A stretch of 64,000 bases of DNA, from assembly GCF_023716465.1 (NCBI RefSeq), contig NZ_CP092415.1, positions 3,449,501 to 3,513,500 of the forward strand, written 5' to 3'. Positions 54,070 to 62,334 of this stretch are shown here, one piece after another. This stretch comes from Flagellimonas marinaquae (GTDB lineage: Bacteria > Bacteroidota > Bacteroidia > Flavobacteriales > Flavobacteriaceae). A program made the position numbers and the translations under genes. The notes under the pieces were generated by a model. The model made no database searches. It was not told the origin of the DNA and worked only from the letters and a program-made list of their open reading frames with translations. The number at the start of each line of letters is the position of its first letter. Position 1 is the stretch's first letter.

Positions 54070-55680
54070 ATGGGCAGAACGCTGTTATTCAGTTTATTAT
54101 CACTATCCAGTACTACATTGTTAGCATCAACCTCAACCAAAGGGTTGGATGAAAAAATCAATGATGGTTTTATGCCATTTGCCGTTTGGTGGGAAAGCCT
54201 AGTGTTGGCAGAAATCCCCATTTTTGGTCATAGCATTCCGGTAGTTCTCATTATTTTGATAGTGGGTGCACTTTTTTTTACCCTTTATTTTGGTTTTGTG
54301 AACATCCGGCATTTTCCAACCGCCATTCAAGTGGTACGTGGCAAGTACGATGACCTAGAAAAAAATCAACCCCTATTACAACCACACGTTTTTGAGGTCG
54401 AAGGAGACTTAAAGGATACCATTAAAGATGAAGGCCACTTTGGCGAGGTCAACCATTTTCAGGCACTGGCAACAGCAGTTTCTGGCACAGTGGGCCTGGG
54501 CAATATTGCCATGGTGGCGGTAGCCATTTCCATTGGTGGTCCCGGTGCCACTTTTTGGATGATCTTGGCGGGACTGCTCGGCATGTCCTCCAAATTTGTG
54601 GAATGTACCTTGGGCGTAAAGTATAGGGATATCGATAGTAAGGGAAATGTGTTCGGTGGCCCCATGTACTATTTGTCCAAAGGATTAAAAGAAATGGGAT
54701 TAACGCAGTTGGGCAAGTTCCTTTCCGTTGTTTTTGCAGTACTCTGCGTGGGTGCTTCCTTTGGTGGCGGAAATGCGTTCCAGAGCAATCAGGCTGCGGC
54801 ACAGATCATTGAGCGTTTTGGGCTCAGCGGAGCTTCTTCCGGTAGTATTATCGGGCTTGTTTTTGCCCTTTTGGCAGGAATTGTGATCATTGGCGGCATT
54901 AAACGGATTGCCAAAGTGACCGAAAAAGTGGTGCCCTTTATGGCCATTCTATATGTGGGCGCTTCGCTTTTTATCATTTTTTCCCACATCGAATGGGTCG
55001 ACGATGCCTTTGGACTGATCGTTTCCGAAGCATTTACCCCCAAGGCCACCATTACGGGCGGATTTGTAGGCGTGCTGATCCAAGGATTCAGAAGGGCCGC
55101 CTTCTCCAACGAAGCCGGAGCCGGTTCGGCCGCTATTGCACACTCTGCGGTAAATACGGCGCACCCTGCTTCCGAAGGTCTGGTGGGACTGCTGGAACCT
55201 TTTATCGATACCGTACTGATCTGTACCATGACGGCCATTGTGATCATCCTTTTTAATATGGATGGCATGTTCGTGTATGGCGATGTGGTAAATGGTCAGG
55301 CTTTAATGTACGATGGCAACCGCTTGGGCGGCGTGAACATTACCTCCATGGCTTTTGAAAATTCGATAAGCGGCTCCTCTTATGTACTTATGGCCGCCGT
55401 TTGTCTCTTTGCCTTCTCCACGATCTTGTCGTGGTCCTACTATGGTTTACAGGCATGGAAATACCTTTTTGGCCGCGGAAAATGGATAGATCTTGCCTAT
55501 AAGATCATATTTCTGTTGTTTACAGTGCTCGGCGCGGCCATTACCTTGGATGCTGTGATCAAATTTTCGGATGCCATGATCCTGGCCATGGTTTTCCCCA
55601 ACATGATAGGGTTACTCATCCTGTTCCCTAAAGTGAAGCAAGAGTTTTCAAAATATTTGAAATTGATACGACGGCCTTAA
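54070..55680 (+). CDS. Alanine/glycine:cation symporter family transporter
   Basis: A 536-residue sodium:amino-acid symporter of the AGCS family (AlsT/DagA type). Signature pieces are FQALATAVSGTVGLGNIAMV, GGPGATFWMILAGLLGMSSK, the family signature around GGPMYYLSKGLKEM, and RRAAFSNEAGAGSAAIAHSA. About ten transmembrane helices. An N-terminal extension of about 50 residues with a signal-like segment (LFSLLSLSSTTLLAS) precedes the first helix. It converges on the aminotransferase-fold gene with three bases between stops. Expected to import alanine or glycine with sodium. Confidence 0.94.
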   Translation: MGRTLLFSLLSLSSTTLLASTSTKGLDEKINDGFMPFAVWWESLVLAEIPIFGHSIPVVLIILIVGALFFTLYFGFVNIRHFPTAIQVVRGKYDDLEKNQPLLQPHVFEVEGDLKDTIKDEGHFGEVNHFQALATAVSGTVGLGNIAMVAVAISIGGPGATFWMILAGLLGMSSKFVECTLGVKYRDIDSKGNVFGGPMYYLSKGLKEMGLTQLGKFLSVVFAVLCVGASFGGGNAFQSNQAAAQIIERFGLSGASSGSIIGLVFALLAGIVIIGGIKRIAKVTEKVVPFMAILYVGASLFIIFSHIEWVDDAFGLIVSEAFTPKATITGGFVGVLIQGFRRAAFSNEAGAGSAAIAHSAVNTAHPASEGLVGLLEPFIDTVLICTMTAIVIILFNMDGMFVYGDVVNGQALMYDGNRLGGVNITSMAFENSISGSSYVLMAAVCLFAFSTILSWSYYGLQAWKYLFGRGKWIDLAYKIIFLLFTVLGAAITLDAVIKFSDAMILAMVFPNMIGLLILFPKVKQEFSKYLKLIRRP

Positions 55681-55683
55681 AAA

Positions 55684-56961
55684 TCAGCCCAACCCCTCTA
55701 TCAATCTCAGAGCGGTATCGATCTCTGCCTTGGAATTGTAAATATGGACGGAATGGCGCAACATTTCGTTGCCCACCGAGCGTGGCTGCAAACGTTCCTT
55801 TTCCCACATATATTTCTGAAGCTCAGGGCCGCTCATGCCACTAACACCATAGGTGGTGATGCCCGCTGCCAGTTCTTCGTTAGTGGATGAATAAAAAGTG
55901 ACATGCTTTATTTCTTTAAGGCCATCGCGCAGGTATTTACCCAATTCTTTCACTCGGGCCAACCACACATCTTGGCCAATAGTGTTGAAAAAGTCCACGG
56001 CGGCATCGTAACCGGCCATAAGTCCGGCATTGCCCGTTCCGTTTTGCATCAAACGAAAACCATGGTCATCCTTATTGTCCCAATTATAACTGGCAATGGT
56101 GCTCCAAATATCGCCCACCACCTCTTTATTAATATACAACAACCCACTGCCTGCAGGGGCCAACAGCCATTTATGCAGACTGGAGTAATAGGCATCGCAA
56201 CCGATATCCTTAACGTCCACCGAAACATGGCCCACACATTGCGCTCCGTCCAAAATGGTAAAAATGCCACGTTTTTTGGCTTCGGTACAAATGGCCTTTA
56301 CCGGCATTACCGTTCCAAAACCGGAAATAATATGTGGAATGGCGATTATCTTGGTCTTTGGGGTGACTTCCTTAAAAATGGCATCCACAATTTCCTGTGG
56401 GTCGTTGGCAGGTTCTGGCATAATGGCTTGTTTATACACGCAGCCCTTTCGCTTGGCGAGCAATTGCCAAGCCCCAAAACCACCGCCATGTTCTTGATTG
56501 GTATTGAGCAATTCGTCGCCTTTTTTTAAATCGAGGCCCATACCCACGTAGTTCATTCCAAAAGTGGCATTCTGCACCAAGGAGATCTCCTTAAAATCAC
56601 AATTGATAATGTTGCCCAATTTGGTACGAAGTTCCTCGTATGGAAAATAGCCGGTCAACAGTTCGGGGCCCGAGCCGTTTTTATAGTCCACCGTAGCGGC
56701 TTCCACGTTCCAGTGCATCATGTGGTGGAACATTTTGTCCAGGGCATAGCCCGATGTAGGCCCCATAGTTCCGTTGTTAAAATAGGTCTGACCTTCCTTT
56801 AAAGGAAACTGTTTGCGTACCATGCCCCAATAGGTTTCATCCTTTGGGGAATTGGTTTGCAATGGGGTCAGCGACCACTCTTTTTGATGGTCGAAAGACA
56901 GGAAGGGCAGGGACATCATCGCCGCTGCACCTTGTTTCAGGAATTTTCTACGTTGGGTCAT
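55684..56961 (-). CDS. Tat-exported PLP enzyme, aminotransferase class V / isopenicillin N epimerase-like
   Basis: A 425-residue fold-type I PLP enzyme with a twin-arginine signal (RRKFLKQGAAAMMSLPF), so it is folded before export. The PLP-binding region is visible: TYFNNGTMGPTSG, the Asp/Gln segment ILDGAQCVGHVSVD, and the Schiff-base lysine in SSLHKWLLAPAGSG. The rest matches the CefD/cysteine desulfurase clade. Export of a PLP enzyme is unusual; the substrate is unknown and could be a periplasmic amino acid. It converges on the alanine symporter gene. Confidence 0.9.
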   Translation of the reverse strand: MTQRRKFLKQGAAAMMSLPFLSFDHQKEWSLTPLQTNSPKDETYWGMVRKQFPLKEGQTYFNNGTMGPTSGYALDKMFHHMMHWNVEAATVDYKNGSGPELLTGYFPYEELRTKLGNIINCDFKEISLVQNATFGMNYVGMGLDLKKGDELLNTNQEHGGGFGAWQLLAKRKGCVYKQAIMPEPANDPQEIVDAIFKEVTPKTKIIAIPHIISGFGTVMPVKAICTEAKKRGIFTILDGAQCVGHVSVDVKDIGCDAYYSSLHKWLLAPAGSGLLYINKEVVGDIWSTIASYNWDNKDDHGFRLMQNGTGNAGLMAGYDAAVDFFNTIGQDVWLARVKELGKYLRDGLKEIKHVTFYSSTNEELAAGITTYGVSGMSGPELQKYMWEKERLQPRSVGNEMLRHSVHIYNSKAEIDTALRLIEGLG

Positions 56962-57016
56962 AGTTCGGTTGGTTTTAAGGTTATTGGTTTATTGTACAAG
57001 GGCCATCGCTGATCAT

Positions 57017-57598
57017 CTACCTTTCGTTATATCCTTTGCCCTGCAAAATCTTAGGAACACATTTCTCGATGCGGTTTTCGCGGGTTTTGGATTGTTTGGC
57101 TTCAGAAATGTACAGCATGTACCCACGCTGCCGTCCCGGGGTCAATGCTTTAAAAGCAGTTTTAAAATCTTTATCCTTTTCCAGTTTATGTTCAAGCTCC
57201 TCGGGCAAATCGAACTCGGAAGTCTTCTTCATTTTTACTTGTAGCCCTGCCCTTTCCACCTCAACGGCTTCGTATATGTAGGTCTTTATCACCTTTTCTT
57301 GTTCCCTAACCTCATCTACATTGGTAAAGCGCAGCTGCCGAGCGGATTGCACATTCTTTGTTTGCTGAAACAAAATACCTTTGGTATCCTTTAGCAATGC
57401 TCCTTTATGGAACAACAAGGCACAGTACTCTTTAAATCCATGTATTAAAAATATATTGCCGCCATTTAAGGTGTAGCAGGGCTTGCCCCATTTAAGCTCT
57501 TCGGTCAAACCTGTTTCGAGTGCAATTCTTCGTAATTCCCTGAATGCATTTTGCCATTGGGATGGTTTTTCAAAAAAGAAATCGACTTTAGGGTTCAT
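57017..57598 (-). CDS. DUF1801 / YdeI-like protein
   Basis: A 193-residue protein. The first 110 residues match DUF1801: KPSQWQNAFRELRRIALETG, EELKWGKPCYTLNGGNIF and YCALLFHKGALLKD. The C-terminal 60 residues match the YdeI/OmpD-associated ending (LPEELEHKLEKDKDFKTAFK, then ALTPGRQRGYMLYISEAKQS), which includes the iron or surfactin-resistance associated tail. Function unknown. Alone, 55 bases after the Tat-PLP gene start region. Confidence 0.9.
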   Translation of the reverse strand: MNPKVDFFFEKPSQWQNAFRELRRIALETGLTEELKWGKPCYTLNGGNIFLIHGFKEYCALLFHKGALLKDTKGILFQQTKNVQSARQLRFTNVDEVREQEKVIKTYIYEAVEVERAGLQVKMKKTSEFDLPEELEHKLEKDKDFKTAFKALTPGRQRGYMLYISEAKQSKTRENRIEKCVPKILQGKGYNER

Positions 57599-57743
57599 AA
57601 CTTTTAGTTTGAGGAGGGTCTGCTCCGAAAAAATACAAATTCCTTGAGGATTTATTATTCCTTCCCCAATTTTAGTTTTTGTAAGCTGAAAAATGGTCCT
57701 TTAAATTTAAGAGATGATCCTCAGCTATAAAAAATAAATTCCT

Positions 57744-57776
57744 CCGCCCCAAGAACATAGTTTGGAGCGGTTTTTT
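57744..57776 (+). terminator. Terminator-like hairpin before the RadC/JAB gene
   Basis: CCGCCCCAAG (57744-57753) pairs imperfectly with TTTGGAGCGG (57761-57770), followed by TTTTTT (57771-57776). No plus-strand gene precedes it, since the upstream gene is on the minus strand; it may be an attenuator or the end of a small RNA, 77 bases before the RadC/JAB ATG. Confidence 0.5.
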
Positions 57777-57852
57777 ATGCCCAAATCGCATTTTTGTTTT
57801 TTTCACGGGCATGGACTACCTTTCCCCAACCCAAAACTTACAAACACCTACC

Positions 57853-58473
57853 ATGAACGTACGGCTTACCAAAGAACAAAAGATACAAGTGCTCAACTCT
57901 GCGGACATATATGCGATCATGCAACAGGTTCTGCTGCGCGAAAACAAGATACGCCGCAACCAAGAGCATTTTTGGGTGGTGGGGCTCAACCACAACAACA
58001 AAATATTGTTTGTGGAGCTCATAGGTCTGGGGGCCAGTAACCGCGTAAATGCCGACCCGCCCGATGTGTTTCGGATGGCGATCTACAAACTGGCCAGTAA
58101 ACTGATCTTGGTGCACAACCACCCCAGCGGCTCACACGAGGTTACCGATGCCGATATTACCTTTACCGACCACATGCTAAAAGTGGGGAAACTCATAAAA
58201 GTGGAAGTGCTCGACCATTTGGTGATCACCGAAACCAACTACACCAGTTTTACCGACCAAGGCGTAATGGACGAACTGCAAAAAAGTGGCCTTTTTGAAA
58301 TTATGGGACCCGAAAAGCAAGAACTGGAACAATTTAAGATTGAAACCGAGAAAAAGCGGGCACGGAAAGAGGAATTGTTGAAAGTTGCAAAAAAGATGAA
58401 GGGTGAAGGGTTAACGGACGATGTGATTAAAAAAGTAACGGGGTTGAGTTTAAAGACGATTGGGGGGATTTGA
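57853..58473 (+). CDS. RadC-type JAB/MPN domain protein with Rpn-like C-terminal tail
   Basis: About 206 residues from ATG 57853 (MNVRLTKEQK); an upstream in-frame ATG at 57811 is less likely. The JAMM metal motif is LVHNHPSGSHEVTDAD (HxH...D) after FWVVGLNHNNKILFVELIGLG. It lacks the N-terminal helix-hairpin-helix of full RadC. The C-terminal 45 residues are a charged helix (EKKRARKEELLKVAKKMKGE) followed by GLTDDVIKKVTGLSLKTI, a tail common to Rpn-type PD-(D/E)xK transposase-like proteins. Such JAB proteins are frequent in mobile and defence regions. Confidence 0.85.
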   Translation: MNVRLTKEQKIQVLNSADIYAIMQQVLLRENKIRRNQEHFWVVGLNHNNKILFVELIGLGASNRVNADPPDVFRMAIYKLASKLILVHNHPSGSHEVTDADITFTDHMLKVGKLIKVEVLDHLVITETNYTSFTDQGVMDELQKSGLFEIMGPEKQELEQFKIETEKKRARKEELLKVAKKMKGEGLTDDVIKKVTGLSLKTIGGI

Positions 58474-58476
58474 ACT

Positions 58477-58617
58477 TTATTTTTCCGTGATAACAGTAAC
58501 ATGTCCACAGATATTACAATTATAAGTAACTATTTTTTCTCCATCTTCACCCACTCGTATTCTTGCCTCTCCATCTGAACCAGAATTACGACGACATCCT
58601 TTTTCACATTTATACAT
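58477..58617 (-). CDS. 46-residue zinc-ribbon protein, third gene of the Hachiman operon
   Basis: ATG at 58617, stop at 58477; 46 residues. It carries CEKGC near the start (residues 4-8) and CNIC (34-37) near the end, a spacing suited to one zinc-ribbon, with GDGEARIRV-like charged strands between. It lies 36 bases after the HamB stop on the same strand and just behind the convergent JAB gene stop (58473). Too short for most ORF callers; the paired cysteines and position suggest it is real and belongs to the HamA-HamB operon. Function unknown. Confidence 0.6.
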   Translation of the reverse strand: MYKCEKGCRRNSGSDGEARIRVGEDGEKIVTYNCNICGHVTVITEK

Positions 58618-58653
58618 AACCTTAATTTTGTTTATAGATTAACTTTCACTAAA

Positions 58654-60897
58654 TCAAATATATCTGTTAAATATTTTCTTTTCGAAATTACTTAGAGAAT
58701 TTATAAGATAAGGGTTCATTCGAAATTTTAATCTTATCTCTTCTAAATTTGAACAATCGTCGAAACGTTTTGAAACTTTCTTTATTATTTCATTTGGCAA
58801 CCCTGCTTCTTTTAATGCAATTTCATGTTCCTCAGAATGACCGAATTCAAGTATTGTAATTAAATATGAGAGACTAATGCCTTTATCAGTATTGTTTTTT
58901 TCTTCATAAACAAAATTGTATAAATTTTCAAATGCTGTAAGGTATTTAGGCAATGCGAACTCAAAATATTTTGAAATTAAGGTGAAAGTATTTCTCACCT
59001 TGGTATCTATATATTTTGTATGTGTCTGCTCGTAAATTAGTTCTTTTATTGTTGGCTTTAAATAAACATAGTATTTAGTAAATCTTGTTAATTGTCCTAT
59101 GGTATAATTTCTGTCATTATAATGTTGGTCCGTAAAAAGATATTCATAACACATATGTAATATCAAATCAAGCTGATCCTTTGTTGGAAGATTACTTGTA
59201 AAATGTAATGTATCAATTATGAAAATGTCATTTCGCAAAGCATTTATCAATTCAATTTGTTTATGAACTTTAATAAACTTGTTAGATTTAATAACAGATA
59301 AAGGGATTCCTTCCTTTTTTAACAAGTCTTCAACATTTTCCCTAATATTTATATTATTTCCAGTTAAATCGTTTTTTTCAACTTGAATAGTATCTTCAAC
59401 ATCTAAAACTTCGTCATCATAAAAACTAAATTCAATTTCACCTTTATTTTGGTCATCTTTTAATGAGACCAATGAATAAATATTACCAATAAAGTGTTCA
59501 AGGAATCTACCTGCTCTACCCTTAATATTTTTCACATCAAAGCCATCTAATTCATTTCTTCCTTTGAATTCGTCAAATATTATAACATTTTTTGCTGTGG
59601 TATTAACTCCTTCCACAATTGTAGAAGTACAGACAATTAAATCAAGTTCATTATTGTTAAATGAATCTATAATTTCAGTTTGAATATACTTGGGCAATGC
59701 TCCATGATGAAATGCGATTCCCGATTCTAAACATTTTACTAAAGACCATTCAGGTGATATATTCTCTTTTATATATTCAATCAATTCTATATTACAATCT
59801 CGTTTTTTAAACTCAACTAGGAATTTTGCTAAAGACTCAGCATAGTCTCTTTGTGCTCCCCTATAAACAAGAGATTGGCCTTCAACGGCATTAAATATAT
59901 TTCTAAGATTTCGTCTATTATCAACTAGATATTTATAAGTTTTGCCGTTTACAATATAATTTTCTCCTTTCTCTAGTTTACTCAAGTCAATTTCGTCCTT
60001 TTGGACAATTTCTGATTCAAAAAGAACAAAATCAGAATGTGTCTTTTCAATAAATTTTTGGCTAAAACCACTAAAATACGGGCCTATTAAGTAAAAATGA
60101 ATCTCCTTAATTTTAGATAATCTATAAAGGCAATTAGTAAAAACTTTACTTCTTTCATCACCATCTTGAATCTTGTAAATTTCATCCATGGTGAAAAAAT
60201 CAAACAAAATCTCGGGGTTCTGATCTAATAATAAATCCGTTTTCTCAGGTGTAAGAATAAAAATATTACCTGTCATACTAAACACATGGTCTCTTGCCCC
60301 AAGCGTATTATAAATATGATACCTGTCTGCTATTTTTAGGTTAGTTTTAAACCTAATAAATGTTTCGTTAAGCAATGCTATAGTAGGCAGAACAATAAGA
60401 ATGTTTTTATAACTGCCTTGAATGATTATTTCTTGTACAATCCTAGATTTCCCGAAAGAAGTAGGAGCACTGACGATTACCCTTTTTTTATCGTGAAACA
60501 AATCAAACAATCTCTTCTGATCTCTTGTTAATATAGTATCAGTTTCCTCTAAGGTGTAAAATTCTTTTGCTATTTCATCTATTAAGGAAAAAGATGGCAC
60601 TTCATTTTGAGATAACTTTGATTGGATCATAGAATTATAAAGAAACACTCGAGATTGAACCACACAGTCATTCAATAACTTAAGTAGAAAGGAGTCTGAA
60701 ATTCCCATATTAGCAACATGACATATGGTTGACAATCCTAAATTGTAATTTTCAAAGTGCTCTGATTCATTTTTAAGAAGATGATATGTTCTTTCTAAAA
60801 GCTCTTTTAAACTAGAGAAATCTATTGATTCTCCTGATTTTATGTATTCAAGAATCTCAAAAACCTTAAGATTGTTGTCTTTTGAAGAATATATCAT
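58654..60897 (-). CDS. hamB: Hachiman helicase HamB
   Basis: A 747-residue superfamily 2 helicase. Motif I is SAPTSFGKS (143-151), motif II MDEIYKI (237-243, DEIY), then YRGAQR, GIAFHHGALPK (393-403), CTSTIVEGVN (423-432) and GRAGR (460-464). N-terminal (1-120) and C-terminal (from about 500) helical regions match no other family I know. Overlaps the HamA gene by four bases. In Hachiman, HamB keeps the HamA nuclease inactive until it senses damaged or phage DNA. AT-rich base use against its neighbours agrees with horizontal transfer. Confidence 0.9.
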   Translation of the reverse strand: MIYSSKDNNLKVFEILEYIKSGESIDFSSLKELLERTYHLLKNESEHFENYNLGLSTICHVANMGISDSFLLKLLNDCVVQSRVFLYNSMIQSKLSQNEVPSFSLIDEIAKEFYTLEETDTILTRDQKRLFDLFHDKKRVIVSAPTSFGKSRIVQEIIIQGSYKNILIVLPTIALLNETFIRFKTNLKIADRYHIYNTLGARDHVFSMTGNIFILTPEKTDLLLDQNPEILFDFFTMDEIYKIQDGDERSKVFTNCLYRLSKIKEIHFYLIGPYFSGFSQKFIEKTHSDFVLFESEIVQKDEIDLSKLEKGENYIVNGKTYKYLVDNRRNLRNIFNAVEGQSLVYRGAQRDYAESLAKFLVEFKKRDCNIELIEYIKENISPEWSLVKCLESGIAFHHGALPKYIQTEIIDSFNNNELDLIVCTSTIVEGVNTTAKNVIIFDEFKGRNELDGFDVKNIKGRAGRFLEHFIGNIYSLVSLKDDQNKGEIEFSFYDDEVLDVEDTIQVEKNDLTGNNINIRENVEDLLKKEGIPLSVIKSNKFIKVHKQIELINALRNDIFIIDTLHFTSNLPTKDQLDLILHMCYEYLFTDQHYNDRNYTIGQLTRFTKYYVYLKPTIKELIYEQTHTKYIDTKVRNTFTLISKYFEFALPKYLTAFENLYNFVYEEKNNTDKGISLSYLITILEFGHSEEHEIALKEAGLPNEIIKKVSKRFDDCSNLEEIRLKFRMNPYLINSLSNFEKKIFNRYI

Positions 60898-61748
60898 TTG
60901 TGGGTTTTTTCAATTATCTCAAGAAAATCCTTTATTTCTTTTACTTGTTTCAAGGGAAGTAGAATAAAATGAAGTTCAAAGTTTTCTGGATTTGTAAATT
61001 TTTTACCCTCTATATTTAAGTAATGAGAATTTAGCTCCTCTGTTAGTTCATCGGAAAACTTCTCACATATTGAAGAATTAGACTGAACAACAGAACTATC
61101 ATAGGTTAATAGAATTGGTATTTTAAATTTTATCTTATCTATTGATTTTCCACTATTCAAAAAATCCTCCAATTTTTCCGCTTCTTCCCCTTGAATATCA
61201 ATGTTTCCTTCAAGAATACTTAGTTCATCTTTAATAGATTTTATTGTGAGGTGTTTATTTATAGATTCTGTAGCCTTTGTAATTGCAGAACTGAAACTTT
61301 GATGGAACTTTGCTTCTCCCAACCACAAACATATTTCACCATCATCCTCAATACTAAAATGAGCGCAATCATATCCCTTAATTTCATCCCCTTTAGAACT
61401 TCTAAGCCTAGCTTTAGTTACAAACTTTTTTGCTGGATAATAAACCTCCAGAATTAAGAAAAGTAATAATTCCCCATAATCTCCTTTCATCGAAGATTTA
61501 CGGTCAGAAATTCTTCCCCAAGCTCTTTTTTGAAGTTTAGCCAATGAATCCGAATCAAGCGATTCTAATTCTTTTGATGATAATGCAAAAAAAATAACTG
61601 TGTCTCGAATAAGTTTAGATAATTCATCTTGTCTACATACTCCTCCTTCATAATCCAAATGATATGAATCCTTACCATGGATTTGACCTGAAGTTGAAAG
61701 CTTAAAGTGATGTATTAAATTCTGAGTTCTTTCTTTAATACTTCTCAT
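60894..61748 (-). CDS. hamA: Hachiman nuclease HamA (DUF1837)
   Basis: A 284-residue protein with the DUF1837 domain of HamA. The PD-(D/E)xK-like active site is visible as MKGDYGELLLFLIL (Glu93), KGYDCAHF (Asp127) and LWLGEAKF (Glu145, Lys147). In known Hachiman systems HamA degrades DNA and causes abortive death when released by HamB. It is the first gene of the operon, overlapping hamB by four bases. DUF1837 is also in the related AbpA of E. coli, so the AbpAB name would also apply. Confidence 0.9.
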   Translation of the reverse strand: MRSIKERTQNLIHHFKLSTSGQIHGKDSYHLDYEGGVCRQDELSKLIRDTVIFFALSSKELESLDSDSLAKLQKRAWGRISDRKSSMKGDYGELLLFLILEVYYPAKKFVTKARLRSSKGDEIKGYDCAHFSIEDDGEICLWLGEAKFHQSFSSAITKATESINKHLTIKSIKDELSILEGNIDIQGEEAEKLEDFLNSGKSIDKIKFKIPILLTYDSSVVQSNSSICEKFSDELTEELNSHYLNIEGKKFTNPENFELHFILLPLKQVKEIKDFLEIIEKTHK

Positions 61749-61857
61749 TATTTAAAAAGGAATGGTTGATTTTGATAGGTTTAAAATCATTAATAGGAAG
61801 TATGGGGTGAAATTATAAAGACTAAATATATTAAAATCACTTATAAACCAAATAGAT

Positions 61858-61885
61858 GAAAACCTTAAAAAAACTGGGGGTTTTC
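61858..61885. repeat. Interspersed GAAAACC...GGTTTTC motif, copy 2
   Basis: GAAAACCTTAAAAAAACTGG-GGGTTTTC lies 110 bases upstream of hamA, nearly the same as 45977-46004. Perfect GAAAACC/GGTTTTC ends form an inverted repeat. Two copies in two accessory regions suggest an interspersed element or a shared insertion signature. Confidence 0.55.
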
Positions 61886-61900
61886 CATAATCAAATAAAA

Positions 61901-61918
61901 AAAGCCCTAAAGGGCTTT
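61901..61918 (-). terminator. Terminator of the AraC-DUF302 transcript
   Basis: AAAGCCCT (61901-61908) and AGGGCTTT (61911-61918) form a short stem with the A run on the left, which is a U run for minus-strand transcripts. It lies 29 bases beyond the DUF302 stop (61948). Confidence 0.7.
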
Positions 61919-61947
61919 CTCCAACATTCTAAAAAATCCAACTCTCC

Positions 61948-62325
61948 TTAAAAAGAAAGTATTGCCTGCACCCGGTTCAGCAACTCGACTGCCATTTCAG
62001 GCTTTAACCCATAATCTTGTAAGCTGTGCACTGGGTTTTTAAAACTCAGTTGGGTGGTGGTCTCATCCAGTTGGTGCAGTACCAGTTTTAGGGGAATATC
62101 GTTTATGGCCAAAGGATCGTTCGCCATGATCTCCGCAATATATTTCGGGTGAAAAAAGAGCAATTGCCGCAAGGGCGCTATGCTTACCCCATGTTTGGCC
62201 ACAATGGCCTGGGTGTCTATTTCGTGCAGGAGCAAAAAACCTTGCTCCGTAATTCGTTGTTTCAAGGTTTTGTACACCTGCCCAAAGGGCACGGGCACGG
62301 TTTGGCGTATTACATGTGCTTTCAT
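61948..62325 (-). CDS. DUF302 family protein
   Basis: A 125-residue cytosolic protein of the DUF302 family (VPFGQVYKTLKQRITEQGFL, LFFHPKYIAEIMANDPLA, LPLKLVLHQLDE). The HPKYIAEIM segment is the typical conserved stretch. Family members bind small ligands or metals; the function is unknown. It begins nine bases after the AraC regulator stop, so both are one transcript, with a terminator at 61901. Confidence 0.9.
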   Translation of the reverse strand: MKAHVIRQTVPVPFGQVYKTLKQRITEQGFLLLHEIDTQAIVAKHGVSIAPLRQLLFFHPKYIAEIMANDPLAINDIPLKLVLHQLDETTTQLSFKNPVHSLQDYGLKPEMAVELLNRVQAILSF

Positions 62326-62334
62326 AAATAAGGT

